NCBI RefSeq assembly: GCF_000230995.2
Contig: NC_019973.1
Location: forward strand, 1-64,000
Length of the DNA stretch: 64,000 nucleotides
Source: Mesorhizobium australicum WSM2073
Lineage (GTDB): Bacteria; Pseudomonadota; Alphaproteobacteria; Rhizobiales; Rhizobiaceae
Reading direction: 5' to 3'
Shown here: in pieces, positions 1-9,362 of the stretch
Layout of the letters: every line of letters starts with the position of its first letter
How positions within the stretch are numbered: the first letter of the stretch is position 1
Translations under genes and position numbers: made by a program
Notes under the pieces: generated by a model
What the model saw: the letters and a program-made list of their open reading frames with translations, nothing else
Told to the model about the DNA's origin: nothing
Databases searched by the model: none

Positions 1-631
1 GTTAGCGACAGTCATCCACAGCTTGTCCACAACGCGCCGAAGAGACGGGAGGACAACTGGCTGTCAAGTGAATTATTTCAGAAAATTTCGCGCCGGCCCG
101 GCTTTTTCATATTCGTCGGAAAAGGGTTTGAATCCCAATGGCTTTGTCAAAATATGCCGCTGCGGCATGGCGCTCCAACCTGCCCGAGGTAACCAGATTC
201 CTTAAAAATCCGTTAGACGTGGCCTTGCCCTATCCACAGCGATTTCGGTAATGTCGATCTATCGAACGGGACGGGCCTCTGGCCCTAACCCAGCCTTACG
301 CGGCCAGCTTAAATTGGCGGGATTTGCGACGTGGATCAAGTCCGCGAACGGGTATGGTTTGCTCTTTTTCGATACGGTAGGGGACTGGCGTAACTAGACA
401 TGGCAGGTAGGACGGCGCGCCGGCGCTCTTTCGCCGGACGGTGTTGTATTGCCCTGACATACCCAACGCGGACTGGCTTCCATGGGCCGGCACCGGTTCC
501 CGTCGGATAGTGGGCGACGTTCATTGCCGGCGGCGGCAATGGGCATCGTAGCGAAGACACGGTCGCCGGAAAAGGATGCAGGAGGCGCATCCCCAGCGAA
601 AAACAGGTACAGAAAGGCAAGGAACTCGATC
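1..631. promoter_or_regulatory. dnaA upstream region with DnaA-box-like sites
   Basis: This is about 630 bases with no convincing gene. Three 9-mers resemble the DnaA box TTATNCACA: TCATCCACA at 12-20, TTGTCCACA at 23-31 and CTATCCACA at 230-238. The stretch from about 70 to 170 is richer in A and T than its surroundings. Such sites upstream of dnaA commonly serve DnaA autoregulation. In alphaproteobacteria the replication origin is often not next to dnaA, so I do not call an origin. The open frame that runs into dnaA from 482 is best read as non-coding leader. Confidence 0.4.
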
Positions 632-2176
632 ATGCAGAGCGGCATCGAAAGGGAGCTTACGGGCGACCTCCCATTTCCTGGAACTTTGATCGGAGCAAAC
701 GAGATGGCGGTCTCCAGCGACGCGGAACAGAAGTTCGACCGGGTCAAGGCCCAGTTGAAGGCGCGCCTGGGAACCGAAGTCTATTCCAGCTGGTTTGGGC
801 GCATGAAGGTCGCGGAAGCGTCCAAGGGCATTGTCCGCATCTCCGTGCCCACCGCATTCCTGCGCTCGTGGATCAACGGCCACTATCATGATCTCATTTC
901 AGAGCTGTGGAAGCACGAGGATCCCGAGCTTCTCAAGATCGAAATCGTCGTGCGCACCGCAACCCGTCAGGGGCGCGGCCAGCCCGAACCGGAATTGGCG
1001 CCGGCCCGCAAGATGACGCGGCAGACGCAGACGGCGCTGGCCGCCGGCACCGTCAGTCCAAGTAGGGTGGAGCGGTCTCCGATGCCGCGTCCGGGCGTGC
1101 CGGTCGAGAGCGAGTTCCGCCACAATGTCCTGGGATCACCGCTTGATCCGCGTTACACGTTCGGCTCCTTCATCGAGGGACCGTCGAACCGCGTTGCCTT
1201 CGCCGCCGCCAAGGCCGTGGCGGAATCGCAGTCGAGCGCGGTACGCTTCAACCCGCTTTTCCTGCATGCCACCGTCGGGCTCGGCAAGACGCACCTGCTG
1301 CAGGCCATCGCGGCGGAATCGCTGAAGCAGAACCCGAAGTCACGCGTCGTCTACCTCACCGCGGAGTATTTCATGTGGCGCTTCGCCACGGCGATCCGCG
1401 ACAACAACGCACTGACGCTCAAGGAGCAGTTGCGCGACATCGATCTCTTAATCATCGATGACATGCAATTCCTGCAGGGCAAATCGATCCAGCATGAATT
1501 CTGTCATCTGATCAACATGCTGCTCGACAGCGCCAAGCAGGTCGTCGTTGCCGCCGACCGGCCACCGTCGGAGCTGGAATCGCTCGAACCGCGGGTCCGT
1601 TCGCGTCTCAATGGCGGCGTCGCGCTCGAAATGTCGGCGCCCGATTTCGCCATGCGGCTCGGCATGCTCAAACTGCGTCTGGCCACGGCCAGGATCGACG
1701 ATGCATCGCTGGGCATTTCCGAAGAGATCCTCAACCACGTTGCCCGCACCGTGACCGGCAGCGGACGTGAACTGGAGGGCGCCTTCAACCAGCTCCTGTT
1801 TCGCCAGTCGTTCGAGCCGCAGATCACCATCGACCGCATCGACGAGATCCTCGGCCACATCTATCGCACGGGCGAGCCGAAGCGGGTCCGCATCGAGGAC
1901 ATTCAGCGCATCGTGGCGCGTCACTACAACGTCTCGAAGACGGAATTGCTGTCCAATCGGCGCACGCGCACCATCGTCAAGCCGCGACAGGTCGCCATGT
2001 ATCTGTCGAAGGTGATGACGCCGCGCTCGCTGCCGGAAATCGGACGGCGCTTCGGTGGTCGCGATCACACGACGGTGCTGCACGCCGTGCGCAAGATCGA
2101 GGACCTTTCCGGCAATGACAACACGCTGGCGCAGGAACTGGAATTGCTGAGAAGGCTGATCAACGACCAGGCCTGA
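632..2176 (+). CDS. dnaA: Chromosomal replication initiator protein DnaA
   Basis: DnaA is the AAA+ ATPase that binds DnaA boxes and opens the replication origin. The 514-residue protein has an N-terminal DnaB-interaction domain (about 30-115), a variable linker, the ATPase core with a Walker A motif ending in GLGKT (216-220) and Walker B LLIIDD (272-277), and a C-terminal DNA-binding domain with the family signature [11 protein letters not shown]. The frame is open from 482, but the ATG at 632 has an AAGGAA-like ribosome site at good spacing and gives a normal family length. The first Gly of the usual GxxGxGKT motif is Ala here. A hairpin follows the gene and separates it from dnaN. Confidence 0.97.
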   Translation: MQSGIERELTGDLPFPGTLIGANEMAVSSDAEQKFDRVKAQLKARLGTEVYSSWFGRMKVAEASKGIVRISVPTAFLRSWINGHYHDLISELWKHEDPELLKIEIVVRTATRQGRGQPEPELAPARKMTRQTQTALAAGTVSPSRVERSPMPRPGVPVESEFRHNVLGSPLDPRYTFGSFIEGPSNRVAFAAAKAVAESQSSAVRFNPLFLHATVGLGKTHLLQAIAAESLKQNPKSRVVYLTAEYFMWRFATAIRDNNALTLKEQLRDIDLLIIDDMQFLQGKSIQHEFCHLINMLLDSAKQVVVAADRPPSELESLEPRVRSRLNGGVALEMSAPDFAMRLGMLKLRLATARIDDASLGISEEILNHVARTVTGSGRELEGAFNQLLFRQSFEPQITIDRIDEILGHIYRTGEPKRVRIEDIQRIVARHYNVSKTELLSNRRTRTIVKPRQVAMYLSKVMTPRSLPEIGRRFGGRDHTTVLHAVRKIEDLSGNDNTLAQELELLRRLINDQA

Positions 2177-2224
2177 CCGGCCAGAAGCGCCCGCTTGCGG
2201 GGTTGGCCAGCTTTATCCCCAGAA

Positions 2225-2277
2225 AGCCCGCGCAACCGGCCCGAACCGGTGGCGCGGGCTTGCGTTCACTGGTTTTT
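2225..2277 (+). terminator. Terminator-like hairpin after dnaA
   Basis: A 9-bp perfect stem pairs AGCCCGCGC (2225-2233) with GCGCGGGCT (2252-2260). An inner ACCGG/CCGGT helix (2235-2239 with 2246-2250) extends it. A run of six T follows only at 2272-2277, about 11 bases beyond the stem. It is a strong hairpin but a non-ideal intrinsic terminator between dnaA and dnaN. Confidence 0.55.
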
Positions 2278-2375
2278 TCCTGTCAGTTTGCGTAGATTCT
2301 GAAGCCTGTTCAGAGCTTTCGCGGGGCGCCGGCAGCCGGAGACCCGTTCATTCATTCAAGCGAGCCTGTTTCGTC

Positions 2376-3494
2376 ATGCGTGTTATCCTGGAACGGTCAA
2401 ATCTCCTGAAGTCGCTCAACCACGTGCACCGCGTGGTCGAACGGCGCAACACCATACCGATCCTGTCGAACGTGCTTCTCAGCGCGGACGGCGCCAGCCT
2501 CGAAATGAAGGCCACCGACCTCGACCTAGAGGTGACGGAAGCGACGCCCGCCAAGGTCGAGCGCGGCGGCGCGACGACGGTCCCCGCGCACCTGCTCTAT
2601 GACATCGTGCGCAAGCTCTCCGACGGCGCCGAGGTAATGCTGAAGACGGATGAGGACGGCAACGCCATGACGGTGACGTCGGGCCGCTCGAGCTTCCGCC
2701 TGCAGTGCCTGCCGCAATCCGATTTTCCCGAGCTTTCGGCCGGATCCTTCTCGCACATCTTCCGCCTCGATGCGGTGGCGCTGAAGGGCCTGATCGAGAA
2801 GACGCAGTTCGCCATCTCCACCGAGGAGACACGCTACTATCTCAACGGCATCTACCTGCACACGCATGAAGTCGGCGGCAAGCTGAAGCTGCGCTCGGTG
2901 GCAACCGACGGCCATCGGCTGGCGCGCGCCGAGATTGACGCGCCGGCCGGCTCCGAGGGCATGCCGGGCATCATCATTCCGCGCAAAACAGTGAGCGAGT
3001 TGCAGAAACTGGTCGACGATCCGGATGTCGCCGTGACCACCGAACTGTCCGACACCAAAATCCGCTTCACCATCGGCAGCGTCGTCCTCACCTCGAAGCT
3101 GATCGACGGCACCTTCCCGGACTATCAGCGGGTCATTCCGACCGGCAACGACAAGAAGCTGATCCTCGACCGCCAAAGCTTCGCCGCAGCGGTCGACCGG
3201 GTCTCGACCATCTCTTCCGAACGCGGCCGCGCGGTGAAGCTCTCGATCAGCGAAGGCCAGGTGACGCTTGCGGTCAACAATCCGGATTCAGGCAGCGCCA
3301 CGGAAGAACTGGCGGCCGACTATTCGGCCGACCCGATCGAGATCGGCTTCAACGCCAAATACCTGCTCGATGTCGCCGCGCAATTGACCGGCACGGAGGC
3401 CAAATTCATGTTGGCCGATGCCGGTTCGCCGACGCTGATCCACGACATGGCCGATGAGACCGCGCTTTACGTGCTGATGCCGATGCGGGTATAG
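2376..3494 (+). CDS. dnaN: DNA polymerase III beta subunit (sliding clamp)
   Basis: DnaN forms the ring-shaped homodimer that tethers DNA polymerase III and many repair proteins to DNA. The 372-residue length and the whole-protein pattern fit the three-domain clamp fold: an N-terminal MRVILERSNLLKSL-type opening, the middle stretch with RYYLNGIYLH around the second domain, and the conserved C-terminal end VLMPMRV. It sits in the classic dnaA-dnaN-recF order. The dnaA-dnaN gap holds a hairpin, so dnaN probably has its own promoter. Confidence 0.97.
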   Translation: MRVILERSNLLKSLNHVHRVVERRNTIPILSNVLLSADGASLEMKATDLDLEVTEATPAKVERGGATTVPAHLLYDIVRKLSDGAEVMLKTDEDGNAMTVTSGRSSFRLQCLPQSDFPELSAGSFSHIFRLDAVALKGLIEKTQFAISTEETRYYLNGIYLHTHEVGGKLKLRSVATDGHRLARAEIDAPAGSEGMPGIIIPRKTVSELQKLVDDPDVAVTTELSDTKIRFTIGSVVLTSKLIDGTFPDYQRVIPTGNDKKLILDRQSFAAAVDRVSTISSERGRAVKLSISEGQVTLAVNNPDSGSATEELAADYSADPIEIGFNAKYLLDVAAQLTGTEAKFMLADAGSPTLIHDMADETALYVLMPMRV

Positions 3495-3560
3495 CCGGCG
3501 CGGCGTCGCTGGCGATACGACTAGGCCTTGGTTGCGGCGACTTCTACAGGCGGATAGCGG

Positions 3561-4700
3561 TTGCCGGCACAAACCCACATAAGTAAGCTCACGCTTACCA
3601 ATTTTCGCAACTATGCGACCCTTGCGATAGATGTCGCGCCGGGCGCCGTGGTCTTTTCCGGCGACAATGGTGCCGGTAAGACCAATCTCCTCGAAGCGAT
3701 CTCCTTTTTGACACCGGGACGCGGCTTGCGCCGCGCAGCCTACGGGGATGTGGCCCGTGAGGGTGGCGATGGCGGTTTTGCCCTGCATGCACGGCTCGAC
3801 GGACCTGAAGGCGAGGTCGAGATCGGTACAGGCATTTCCGGGGGCGACACCGCGGAAAGCGGCAGGCGGGTGCGTATAAATGGAGCCGCGGCGCGGGCCG
3901 AGGACATGCTGGAATGGCTGCGGGTCGTGTGGCTGACGCCGGCGATGGATTCTCTGTTCACCGGGCCGGCCGCGGATCGCCGGCGCTTTCTCGACCGGCT
4001 GGTGCTAGCGATCGATCCCGGCCATGGCCAGCGCGCACTCGATTACGAGAAGGCGATGCGAGGCCGTAACCGCTTGCTGACGGAAGGCTCGCGGGATGCC
4101 AGCTGGTTCGAGGCGATAGAGACGCAGATGGCCGAGACCGGCGTGGCGATAGCGGCCGCGCGCGCCGAGTTGGTGCGCCTGCTGGTGGCCATGATCGACA
4201 GGCTGCCCGACACCGGACCGTTTCCGCGGGCCGATATCGGCCTTTCGGGTGAATTGGAGGCCGAGATTGCCGGTGCGCCGGCGGTCGATGTCGAGGAGCG
4301 GTTCCGACGGGCGCTTGCCGATGGCCGCGACCGCGACCGCGCCGCCGGACGTACCCTCGAGGGCCCGCACCGCTCGGACCTCATGGTCCGGCACCGGCCC
4401 AAGGCAATGCCGGCCGAACTCTGCTCGACCGGCGAACAGAAGGCGTTGCTGGTCGGCATCGTGCTGTCGCATGCCCGGCTGACCGGCGAAATGTCCGGCC
4501 TGACGCCGATCCTGCTGCTCGACGAGATCGCGGCGCACCTCGATGGCGGCCGGCGCGCGGCACTGTTCTCGATCCTGGAAGACCTGAACTGCCAGGCTTT
4601 CATGACGGGTACCGATGCGGCGCTGTTTTCCAGCCTGCATGGCCGCGCTCAGTTCCTGACGGTCGACCATGGCACGGTTGGGCCAACCGAAGACCCCTGA
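3561..4700 (+). CDS. recF: DNA replication and repair protein RecF
   Basis: RecF is an SMC-like ATPase that helps load RecA at single-stranded gaps. The 379-residue protein opens with the family motif ISKLTLTNFRNY, followed by Walker A GDNGAGKT (34-41). The C-terminal half carries a signature region (STGEQKALL) and a Walker B with LLLDEIAAHLD. The start must be the TTG at 3561: a stop codon lies two codons upstream in frame and the conserved N-terminus begins right after it. The gene is 66 bases downstream of dnaN and probably co-transcribed. Confidence 0.95.
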   Translation: MPAQTHISKLTLTNFRNYATLAIDVAPGAVVFSGDNGAGKTNLLEAISFLTPGRGLRRAAYGDVAREGGDGGFALHARLDGPEGEVEIGTGISGGDTAESGRRVRINGAAARAEDMLEWLRVVWLTPAMDSLFTGPAADRRRFLDRLVLAIDPGHGQRALDYEKAMRGRNRLLTEGSRDASWFEAIETQMAETGVAIAAARAELVRLLVAMIDRLPDTGPFPRADIGLSGELEAEIAGAPAVDVEERFRRALADGRDRDRAAGRTLEGPHRSDLMVRHRPKAMPAELCSTGEQKALLVGIVLSHARLTGEMSGLTPILLLDEIAAHLDGGRRAALFSILEDLNCQAFMTGTDAALFSSLHGRAQFLTVDHGTVGPTEDP

Positions 4701-4731
4701 CAATATTTTTCGGCCGCTATATGGTCCTGAC

Positions 4732-5484
4732 ATGACTACCGCCCTCACCGCCGACGAGATCGAACGCTATGCCCGCCACATCGTGCTGCCCGAGGTCGGC
4801 GGCGCTGGCCAGCAGAAGCTCAAGCAGGCGCGGGTGCTGGTGATCGGCGCTGGCGGGCTCGGGGCGCCGGTGCTTGAATATCTCGCCGCGGCCGGTGTCG
4901 GCACGCTCGGCATTGTCGACGACGACACTGTTTCGCTCTCCAACCTACAACGGCAGGTCATTCACGGCACCGATACGGTCGGCATGCTGAAAACCCAGAG
5001 CGCCGGCGCTGCGATCGCCCGCATCAATCCCAACATATCGGTCGAAACGCACACATTCCGGCTCACCGCGGAAAACGCCCCTGCCCTCGTCGCCAAGTAC
5101 GATATCGTCGTCGACGGGTCCGACAATTTCGAGACGCGTTATGTGGTTGCCGATGCCTGCGCCAGCGAAGGGAAGCCGCTGGTGCATGCGGCCGTCGGAC
5201 GTTTCGATGGCTCGGTCACCGTGTTGAAGCCTTTCGAGGACGGCAGGGACGGCAAGCCGAACCCGAGCTATCGGGATCTGTTTCCCGAAGCCCCGCCGCC
5301 GGGCCTGGTGCCGTCCTGTGCGGAGGCCGGAGTGCTCGGCGCGCTGACCGGCGTCGTCGGCACCCTGCAGGCAATGGAGGCGATCAAACTGGTCACCGGC
5401 ATAGGCGAGCCGCTGATCGGCCGGCTGCTGCTTTACGATGCGCTCGCCGCCCGCTTCGAGACCATCCGCTACAAAAGACGCTGA
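4732..5484 (+). CDS. moeB: MoeB/ThiF/HesA-family adenylyltransferase
   Basis: E1-like enzymes of this family adenylate the C-terminal glycine of ubiquitin-fold sulfur carriers such as MoaD or ThiS. The 250-residue protein has the nucleotide-binding GAGGLG motif (39-44), the VDDDTVSLSNLQRQ segment that places ATP, the DGSDNFETRY motif, and the catalytic-Cys region CAEAGVLG. The paired zinc cysteines of E. coli MoeB are absent: the first pair is replaced around YRDLF, and the protein ends before the C-terminal pair. The ATG at 4732 is preferred over upstream starts, which would overlap recF. The choice between molybdopterin and thiamine roles is open. Confidence 0.8.
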   Translation: MTTALTADEIERYARHIVLPEVGGAGQQKLKQARVLVIGAGGLGAPVLEYLAAAGVGTLGIVDDDTVSLSNLQRQVIHGTDTVGMLKTQSAGAAIARINPNISVETHTFRLTAENAPALVAKYDIVVDGSDNFETRYVVADACASEGKPLVHAAVGRFDGSVTVLKPFEDGRDGKPNPSYRDLFPEAPPPGLVPSCAEAGVLGALTGVVGTLQAMEAIKLVTGIGEPLIGRLLLYDALAARFETIRYKRR

Positions 5485-5486
5485 TC

Positions 5487-5972
5487 TTGGAACAACCCCC
5501 TGTTTCGATCACGCAAATCCCCGCCGATTTCGGCCGCTGGGGTGATGTGCTTGCCCTGATCATGCATGCCTTCGCCTTCATGGACGGCATCATCGACCCG
5601 CCGTCGTCGGCTCACCTGCTCACAGTCGAAGCACTGCGCGCCAAAGCCTTGCGGGAGACAGGCTTTCTGGCGCTCGACGGCGACAGGATCGTGGGCTGCG
5701 TTTTTGCTCTCGAAAAGGCCGAGGGTCTTTATGTCGGCAAGCTCGCCGTCGCCCCGGACCGGCAGGGGCAAGGCATTGGCCGGCGGCTGATGCAAGCGGC
5801 CGAAGATCTGGCCCGCAGCCGCGGCAAGGCCGACATCGAACTGGAGACGAGGATCGAACTGGCCGCAAATCATGCCGCCTTTGCCCGGCTCGGCTTTCGC
5901 GAAACCGAACGGACGGTGCATGAGGGCTATGACAGGCCGACGTCCATCACCATGCGCAAGACCATTTCGTAA
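5487..5972 (+). CDS. GNAT-family N-acetyltransferase
   Basis: A 161-residue protein with the GNAT fold pattern. The acetyl-CoA binding motif A is visible as LAVAPDRQGQGIGRRLM, followed by motif B with NHAAFARLGFRE. These enzymes move an acetyl group from acetyl-CoA to an amine; the substrate here cannot be told from sequence. The TTG start lies two bases after the stop of the adenylyltransferase gene, so the two are probably translated from one message. The next in-frame ATG would remove part of the first strand-helix unit. Confidence 0.85.
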   Translation: MEQPPVSITQIPADFGRWGDVLALIMHAFAFMDGIIDPPSSAHLLTVEALRAKALRETGFLALDGDRIVGCVFALEKAEGLYVGKLAVAPDRQGQGIGRRLMQAAEDLARSRGKADIELETRIELAANHAAFARLGFRETERTVHEGYDRPTSITMRKTIS

Positions 5973-6007
5973 GCTTCGGTTTATGAGAGCCGGCGCCTGG
6001 AAGGTTT

Positions 6008-7009
6008 TCAGGTCCTGAGCGGCAGCACGCGGTCCGGCGGGCGATGGCCATCGACGAAGGCGCGGATATTGATGATGACCTTCTCGCCCATGTCGATGCG
6101 GCCCTCGAGCGTGGCCGAGCCCATATGCGGCAGAAGCACGACCTTGTTCCTGGCGGCCAGCTTCAAGAGCTTGCTGTTCAGGGCCGGTTCGTGCTCGTAA
6201 ACGTCCAGGCCGGCGCCGGCGATCTTGCCGTCCTGGATCAGCTTGACCAGCGCTTCTTCGTCGATGATGTCGCCGCGGGCAGTGTTGACGATATAGGCGG
6301 TGGGCTGCAGCAACGCGAGCCGCCGCGCCGACAGAAGATGAAAGGTAGCGGGTGTCGAGGGACAATTCACCGAGATGATGTCCATGCGGGCCAGCATCTG
6401 GTCGAGACTTTCCCAATAGGTCGCCTCCAGCCCATCCTCGACCGCCGGCAGCACACGATGCCGGTTGTGATAGTGAATGGACAGGCCGAAAGCCTTGGCT
6501 CGCCTGGCAACGGCGGTGCCGATGCGGCCCATGCCGACAATGCCGAGCCGCTTGCCCCAGATGCGCCGGCCAAGCATCCAGGTCGGCGACCAGCCGGCCC
6601 ATTTCTTGTCGCCCGTGAGCACACTGGCGCCTTCCGCTAGCCGGCGCGGCACCGCCAGCATCAACGCCATGGTCATATCGGCGGTATCTTCGGTGAGCAC
6701 GTTGGGCGTGTTGGTGACGGTGATGCCCCTCTTGGCCGCCGCCGCCACGTCGATCTTGTCGACGCCGTTGCCGAAATTGGCGATCAGCTTGAGATTGTCG
6801 CCGGCCTGGGCAATCAGTGCGGCGTCGATCTGGTCGGTCACGGTCGGCACCAGCACGTCGGCTTCCTTGACCGCGGCGACCAGTTCCGGCTGCGTCATCG
6901 GCCTGTCCTCGACGTTCAGCCTTGCGTCGAACAGCTCGCGCATGCGGGTCTCGACCGGGTCGGGCAGCTTTCGCGTGATGACCACGAGAGGCTTCTTTTT
7001 GCCTACCAT
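6008..7009 (-). CDS. D-isomer-specific 2-hydroxyacid dehydrogenase (glyoxylate/hydroxypyruvate reductase type)
   Basis: These NAD(P)-dependent enzymes reduce 2-keto acids such as glyoxylate or hydroxypyruvate to D-hydroxy acids. The 333-residue protein shows the dinucleotide motif GMGRIG and the three catalytic residues of the family: Arg in NTARGDIID, Glu in DVYEHEP and His in LLPHMGSAT. Length and motifs fit a D-glycerate/glyoxylate reductase. The start at 7009 (MVGKKKPLVV) is preferred over 7039 because the extra ten residues are not part of the domain. It converges on the acetyltransferase gene. Confidence 0.88.
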   Translation of the reverse strand: MVGKKKPLVVITRKLPDPVETRMRELFDARLNVEDRPMTQPELVAAVKEADVLVPTVTDQIDAALIAQAGDNLKLIANFGNGVDKIDVAAAAKRGITVTNTPNVLTEDTADMTMALMLAVPRRLAEGASVLTGDKKWAGWSPTWMLGRRIWGKRLGIVGMGRIGTAVARRAKAFGLSIHYHNRHRVLPAVEDGLEATYWESLDQMLARMDIISVNCPSTPATFHLLSARRLALLQPTAYIVNTARGDIIDEEALVKLIQDGKIAGAGLDVYEHEPALNSKLLKLAARNKVVLLPHMGSATLEGRIDMGEKVIINIRAFVDGHRPPDRVLPLRT

Positions 7010-7157
7010 TGTTTCCCTCGTTGAGACCTCTTTAACCAAGACAGGCGAAACTGAAAGCCGGTCGCGGTAGCCGATTTACCCATGTAACAAGCGGTGCCGC
7101 CGAAGACAAAGAAAAAGGGGTGCCGCAGCCATCGGGCCGGTGCCGAAAGGAACGAAA

Positions 7158-7718
7158 GTGTCTGGTTTCGCGTCGCTTCGCCTGGCCCTCAGCGCAGCAT
7201 TTCTCGGCGCTCTTCTCTATTCTCCGCTTGCCGGCGCGCAAAGCGCGGCCGCTCCCGCCCAGAGCGCCATCACGCTCGGACCGAGCGGCCTGCCGCTGCC
7301 GCGATTCGTCAGCCTGAAATCCGGCCGCGTCAACTCGCGTGTCGGCCCCGGCGCCAACTATTCGGTCGACTGGATGTACATGAAGGCTGGCCTGCCCATG
7401 GAAATCATCCAGGAATTCGATACGTGGCGGCGCGTGCGCGACGCCGACGGCTCGGAAGGATGGATCAACCAGTCGCTGCTTTCGGGCCGACGTACCGCAA
7501 TCGTCGCTCCCTGGCAGCGCGGCAAGGGCGGCCAGATCAACCTTCTCAAGAGCCCCGAAAAGGATGCCAGAGTGGTGGCGATCGTAGAACCCGGCGTCAT
7601 GGGCACGATCAAAGCCTGCGACGGCCAGTGGTGCGAGATGACGTTCGACGGCCACACCGGCTGGCTTGCCCAGTCGGTCGTCTGGGGCGCTTATCCGGGC
7701 GAGCGGGTCAAGGACTGA
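7158..7718 (+). CDS. Exported SH3-domain protein
   Basis: A 186-residue protein with an N-terminal signal peptide (hydrophobic stretch followed by an AGA-type cleavage site near residue 27). Two bacterial SH3-like repeats follow: one with SGRVNSRVGPGANY and one with LLKSPEKDARVVAIVEPG. Such domains usually bind peptidoglycan or mediate periplasmic contacts. The GTG at 7158 is chosen because AAAGGAAC lies just upstream; a GTG at 7140 is possible. The 3' end overlaps the convergent DUF4260 gene by 28 bases. No specific function can be assigned. Confidence 0.8.
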   Translation: MSGFASLRLALSAAFLGALLYSPLAGAQSAAAPAQSAITLGPSGLPLPRFVSLKSGRVNSRVGPGANYSVDWMYMKAGLPMEIIQEFDTWRRVRDADGSEGWINQSLLSGRRTAIVAPWQRGKGGQINLLKSPEKDARVVAIVEPGVMGTIKACDGQWCEMTFDGHTGWLAQSVVWGAYPGERVKD

Positions 7719-8092
7719 ACGTCTCGCTCGCTTTTGCGCCCGATACGGCCGAGATGGGTATCCTGAAATCCTGTTGACAGCTTGAAGCCGTAGCCCAGCG
7801 CGCGGTCGATCGCGATATGCGCGATCCAGATCAGTGCGACGGCGTTGCCGACCGCACTGCCGGCGAGGTGCCCGGCAAGCAACACAAGCACCGGTACGAT
7901 CAGAATGTGCAAGGCGTTGTAGGCAATGGCGCCGACGCGTGGGCCGCCGAGATAACCCAGCATCGACAGGTCCGGCGCCAGGATGAGCAACGCGAAGAGC
8001 CACCAGGAAACGCCTGTCGCGCCATAGAAGACGATCGCGGCAGCCGCCGCGACGGCCCATTCGAGCCGGACTATCCAATCGAGGAATTTCAT
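7691..8092 (-). CDS. DUF4260 integral membrane protein
   Basis: A 133-residue, very hydrophobic protein with about three to four predicted membrane segments. The pattern LLILAPDLSMLGYLGGPRVG and the downstream IDRALGYGFKL...FQDTHLGRIG match the DUF4260 family as I recall it. No function is established for the family. Its 3' end overlaps the end of the SH3-protein gene on the other strand by 28 bases, so the two transcripts run into each other. It follows irr on the same strand with a 28-base gap and may be read through from it. Confidence 0.75.
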   Translation of the reverse strand: MKFLDWIVRLEWAVAAAAAIVFYGATGVSWWLFALLILAPDLSMLGYLGGPRVGAIAYNALHILIVPVLVLLAGHLAGSAVGNAVALIWIAHIAIDRALGYGFKLSTGFQDTHLGRIGRKSERDVQSLTRSPG

Positions 8093-8120
8093 CCCAGACC
8101 GCTTATTCCGGCCTTGCCGA

Positions 8121-8552
8121 TCATTCCGGACGCTTGGGACGCAGCCTCACCACGATATCGACATTGGCGATCTCCATGCCTTCGGGCGGCTCCGGCAGAT
8201 TGGTGACGGTTACCGGGCCGTTGGCGATGTCGAAAATCCTGTTTTCGCCTTCGATGTAGAAATGGTGGTGGTCGGAGGTGTTGGTGTCGAAGTAGGTCTT
8301 GGAACCTTCGACGGCGAGAATGCGCAGCAGCCCCGCCTGGGTAAACTGGTGAAGCGCGTTGTAGACGGTGGCCAGCGATACCGGCACGCCGGCGGCCTGC
8401 GCCTCCTCATGCAGTTCCTCAGCCGACAAATGGCGGTCGCCCTTGGCGAAAAGCAGGTCGGCCAGCGCAATGCGCTGACGGGTCGGCCTCAGGCCGGCTT
8501 CACGTACCCGCTTGTCCACAGCGACATTTTCCTTCCGGCAGCCCCGGTCCAT
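8121..8552 (-). CDS. irr: Iron response regulator Irr (Fur family)
   Basis: Irr is the haem-responsive Fur-family regulator of Rhizobiales. It is active under iron limitation and binds the Irr box (iron control element). The 143-residue protein has a winged-helix DNA-binding half (GLRPTRQRIALADLL and SLATVYNALHQF) and the dimerisation half with the HHH triplet (95-97) implicated in haem or metal sensing. No Cys-Pro haem regulatory motif of the Bradyrhizobium type is visible. ATG at 8552 has a GGAAGA site at good distance; a TTG at 8564 is possible. It is divergent from fabA, a position I recall as conserved in rhizobia. A matching Irr box lies at 43794-43812. Confidence 0.92.
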   Translation of the reverse strand: MDRGCRKENVAVDKRVREAGLRPTRQRIALADLLFAKGDRHLSAEELHEEAQAAGVPVSLATVYNALHQFTQAGLLRILAVEGSKTYFDTNTSDHHHFYIEGENRIFDIANGPVTVTNLPEPPEGMEIANVDIVVRLRPKRPE

Positions 8553-8638
8553 CTGGTCTTCCAAGCTCGCAGTCCCGCTTCAAGACACGCCCAGAATGGC
8601 AAAAAAATGAATGTCTGCCGGAACCGGACCCCTGTTGA

Positions 8639-8667
8639 CATATATTCTGTCGCCCGAATGCGATCAA
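8639..8667 (-). promoter_or_regulatory. Predicted irr promoter
   Basis: Read on the minus strand, TTGATC (8667-8662) and TATATG (8644-8639) are separated by exactly 17 bases. They lie about 87 bases before the irr start codon. The match to the sigma-70 consensus is good. I see no Irr-box palindrome next to it. Confidence 0.5.
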
Positions 8668-8794
8668 TAGCGCGCATTGACCCGGGCAGACTGGCGGGTT
8701 AAGCGCAAACGCCGGTTTCCGGCCTGAAACAGATTGTGTTAGGACACCAACGACAAGGGCGCGCTACCGCCCGGACGATATGGGGACGAAATTG

Positions 8795-9313
8795 ATGGCG
8801 GGTTCGAAATCCAGCTACGACTACGAAGAATTGCTGGCCTGCGCTCGTGGCGAGCTGTTCGGAGAGGGCAATGCCCAGTTGCCCTACCCGCCGATGCTGA
8901 TGTTCGACCGTATCACCGAGGTCAGCGAGACCGGCGGCGCCTTCGACAAGGGTTTCATTCGCGCGGAATTCGATATCAATCCCGACCTGTGGTTCTTTGC
9001 CTGCCATTTCATCGGCAATCCGATCATGCCGGGCTGTCTGGGCCTTGACGCCCTGTGGCAATTGACCGGCTTCTATCTCGGCTGGCTTGGCGAACCCGGC
9101 AAGGGAATGGCGCTGTCGACCGGAGAGGTCAAGTTCAAGGGCATGGTCACGCCATCGGTCAAGAAGGTCGAGTACGGCGTTGATTTCAAGCGTGTGATGC
9201 GCGGCCGGCTGGTGCTCGGCATCGCCGATGGCTGGATGAAGGCGGATGGCGAGCCCATATATGCGGCGACGGACCTGAAGGTCGGTCTGTCCAAGCAGTC
9301 GGCGGTCGCTTGA
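8795..9313 (+). CDS. fabA: 3-hydroxydecanoyl-ACP dehydratase/isomerase FabA
   Basis: FabA dehydrates 3-hydroxydecanoyl-ACP and isomerises the product to the cis-3 form, opening the unsaturated fatty acid branch. The 172-residue protein equals the E. coli length. The active-site His lies in FACHFIGNP (His71) and the Asp in [10 protein letters not shown] (Asp85), both as expected for FabA rather than FabZ. The start at 8795 has GGGGACGA upstream; an ATG at 8780 would give five extra residues. It begins a tight operon with fabB and fabI. Confidence 0.96.
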   Translation: MAGSKSSYDYEELLACARGELFGEGNAQLPYPPMLMFDRITEVSETGGAFDKGFIRAEFDINPDLWFFACHFIGNPIMPGCLGLDALWQLTGFYLGWLGEPGKGMALSTGEVKFKGMVTPSVKKVEYGVDFKRVMRGRLVLGIADGWMKADGEPIYAATDLKVGLSKQSAVA

Positions 9314-9362
9314 CCGCAGCCCTGGCCCGCGCATTGGCCAGCATCCCTGGAAGGAGTTGCGA

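Noticed and set aside
1..480. Replication origin
   Set aside because: DnaA-box-like sites are few and imperfect. In alphaproteobacteria the origin is often elsewhere, so I annotate only the sites.
482..631. A 50-residue N-terminal extension of DnaA
   Set aside because: The extension is Arg/Ser/Ala-rich and unlike DnaA, while the ATG at 632 has a proper ribosome site and yields the normal N-terminus.
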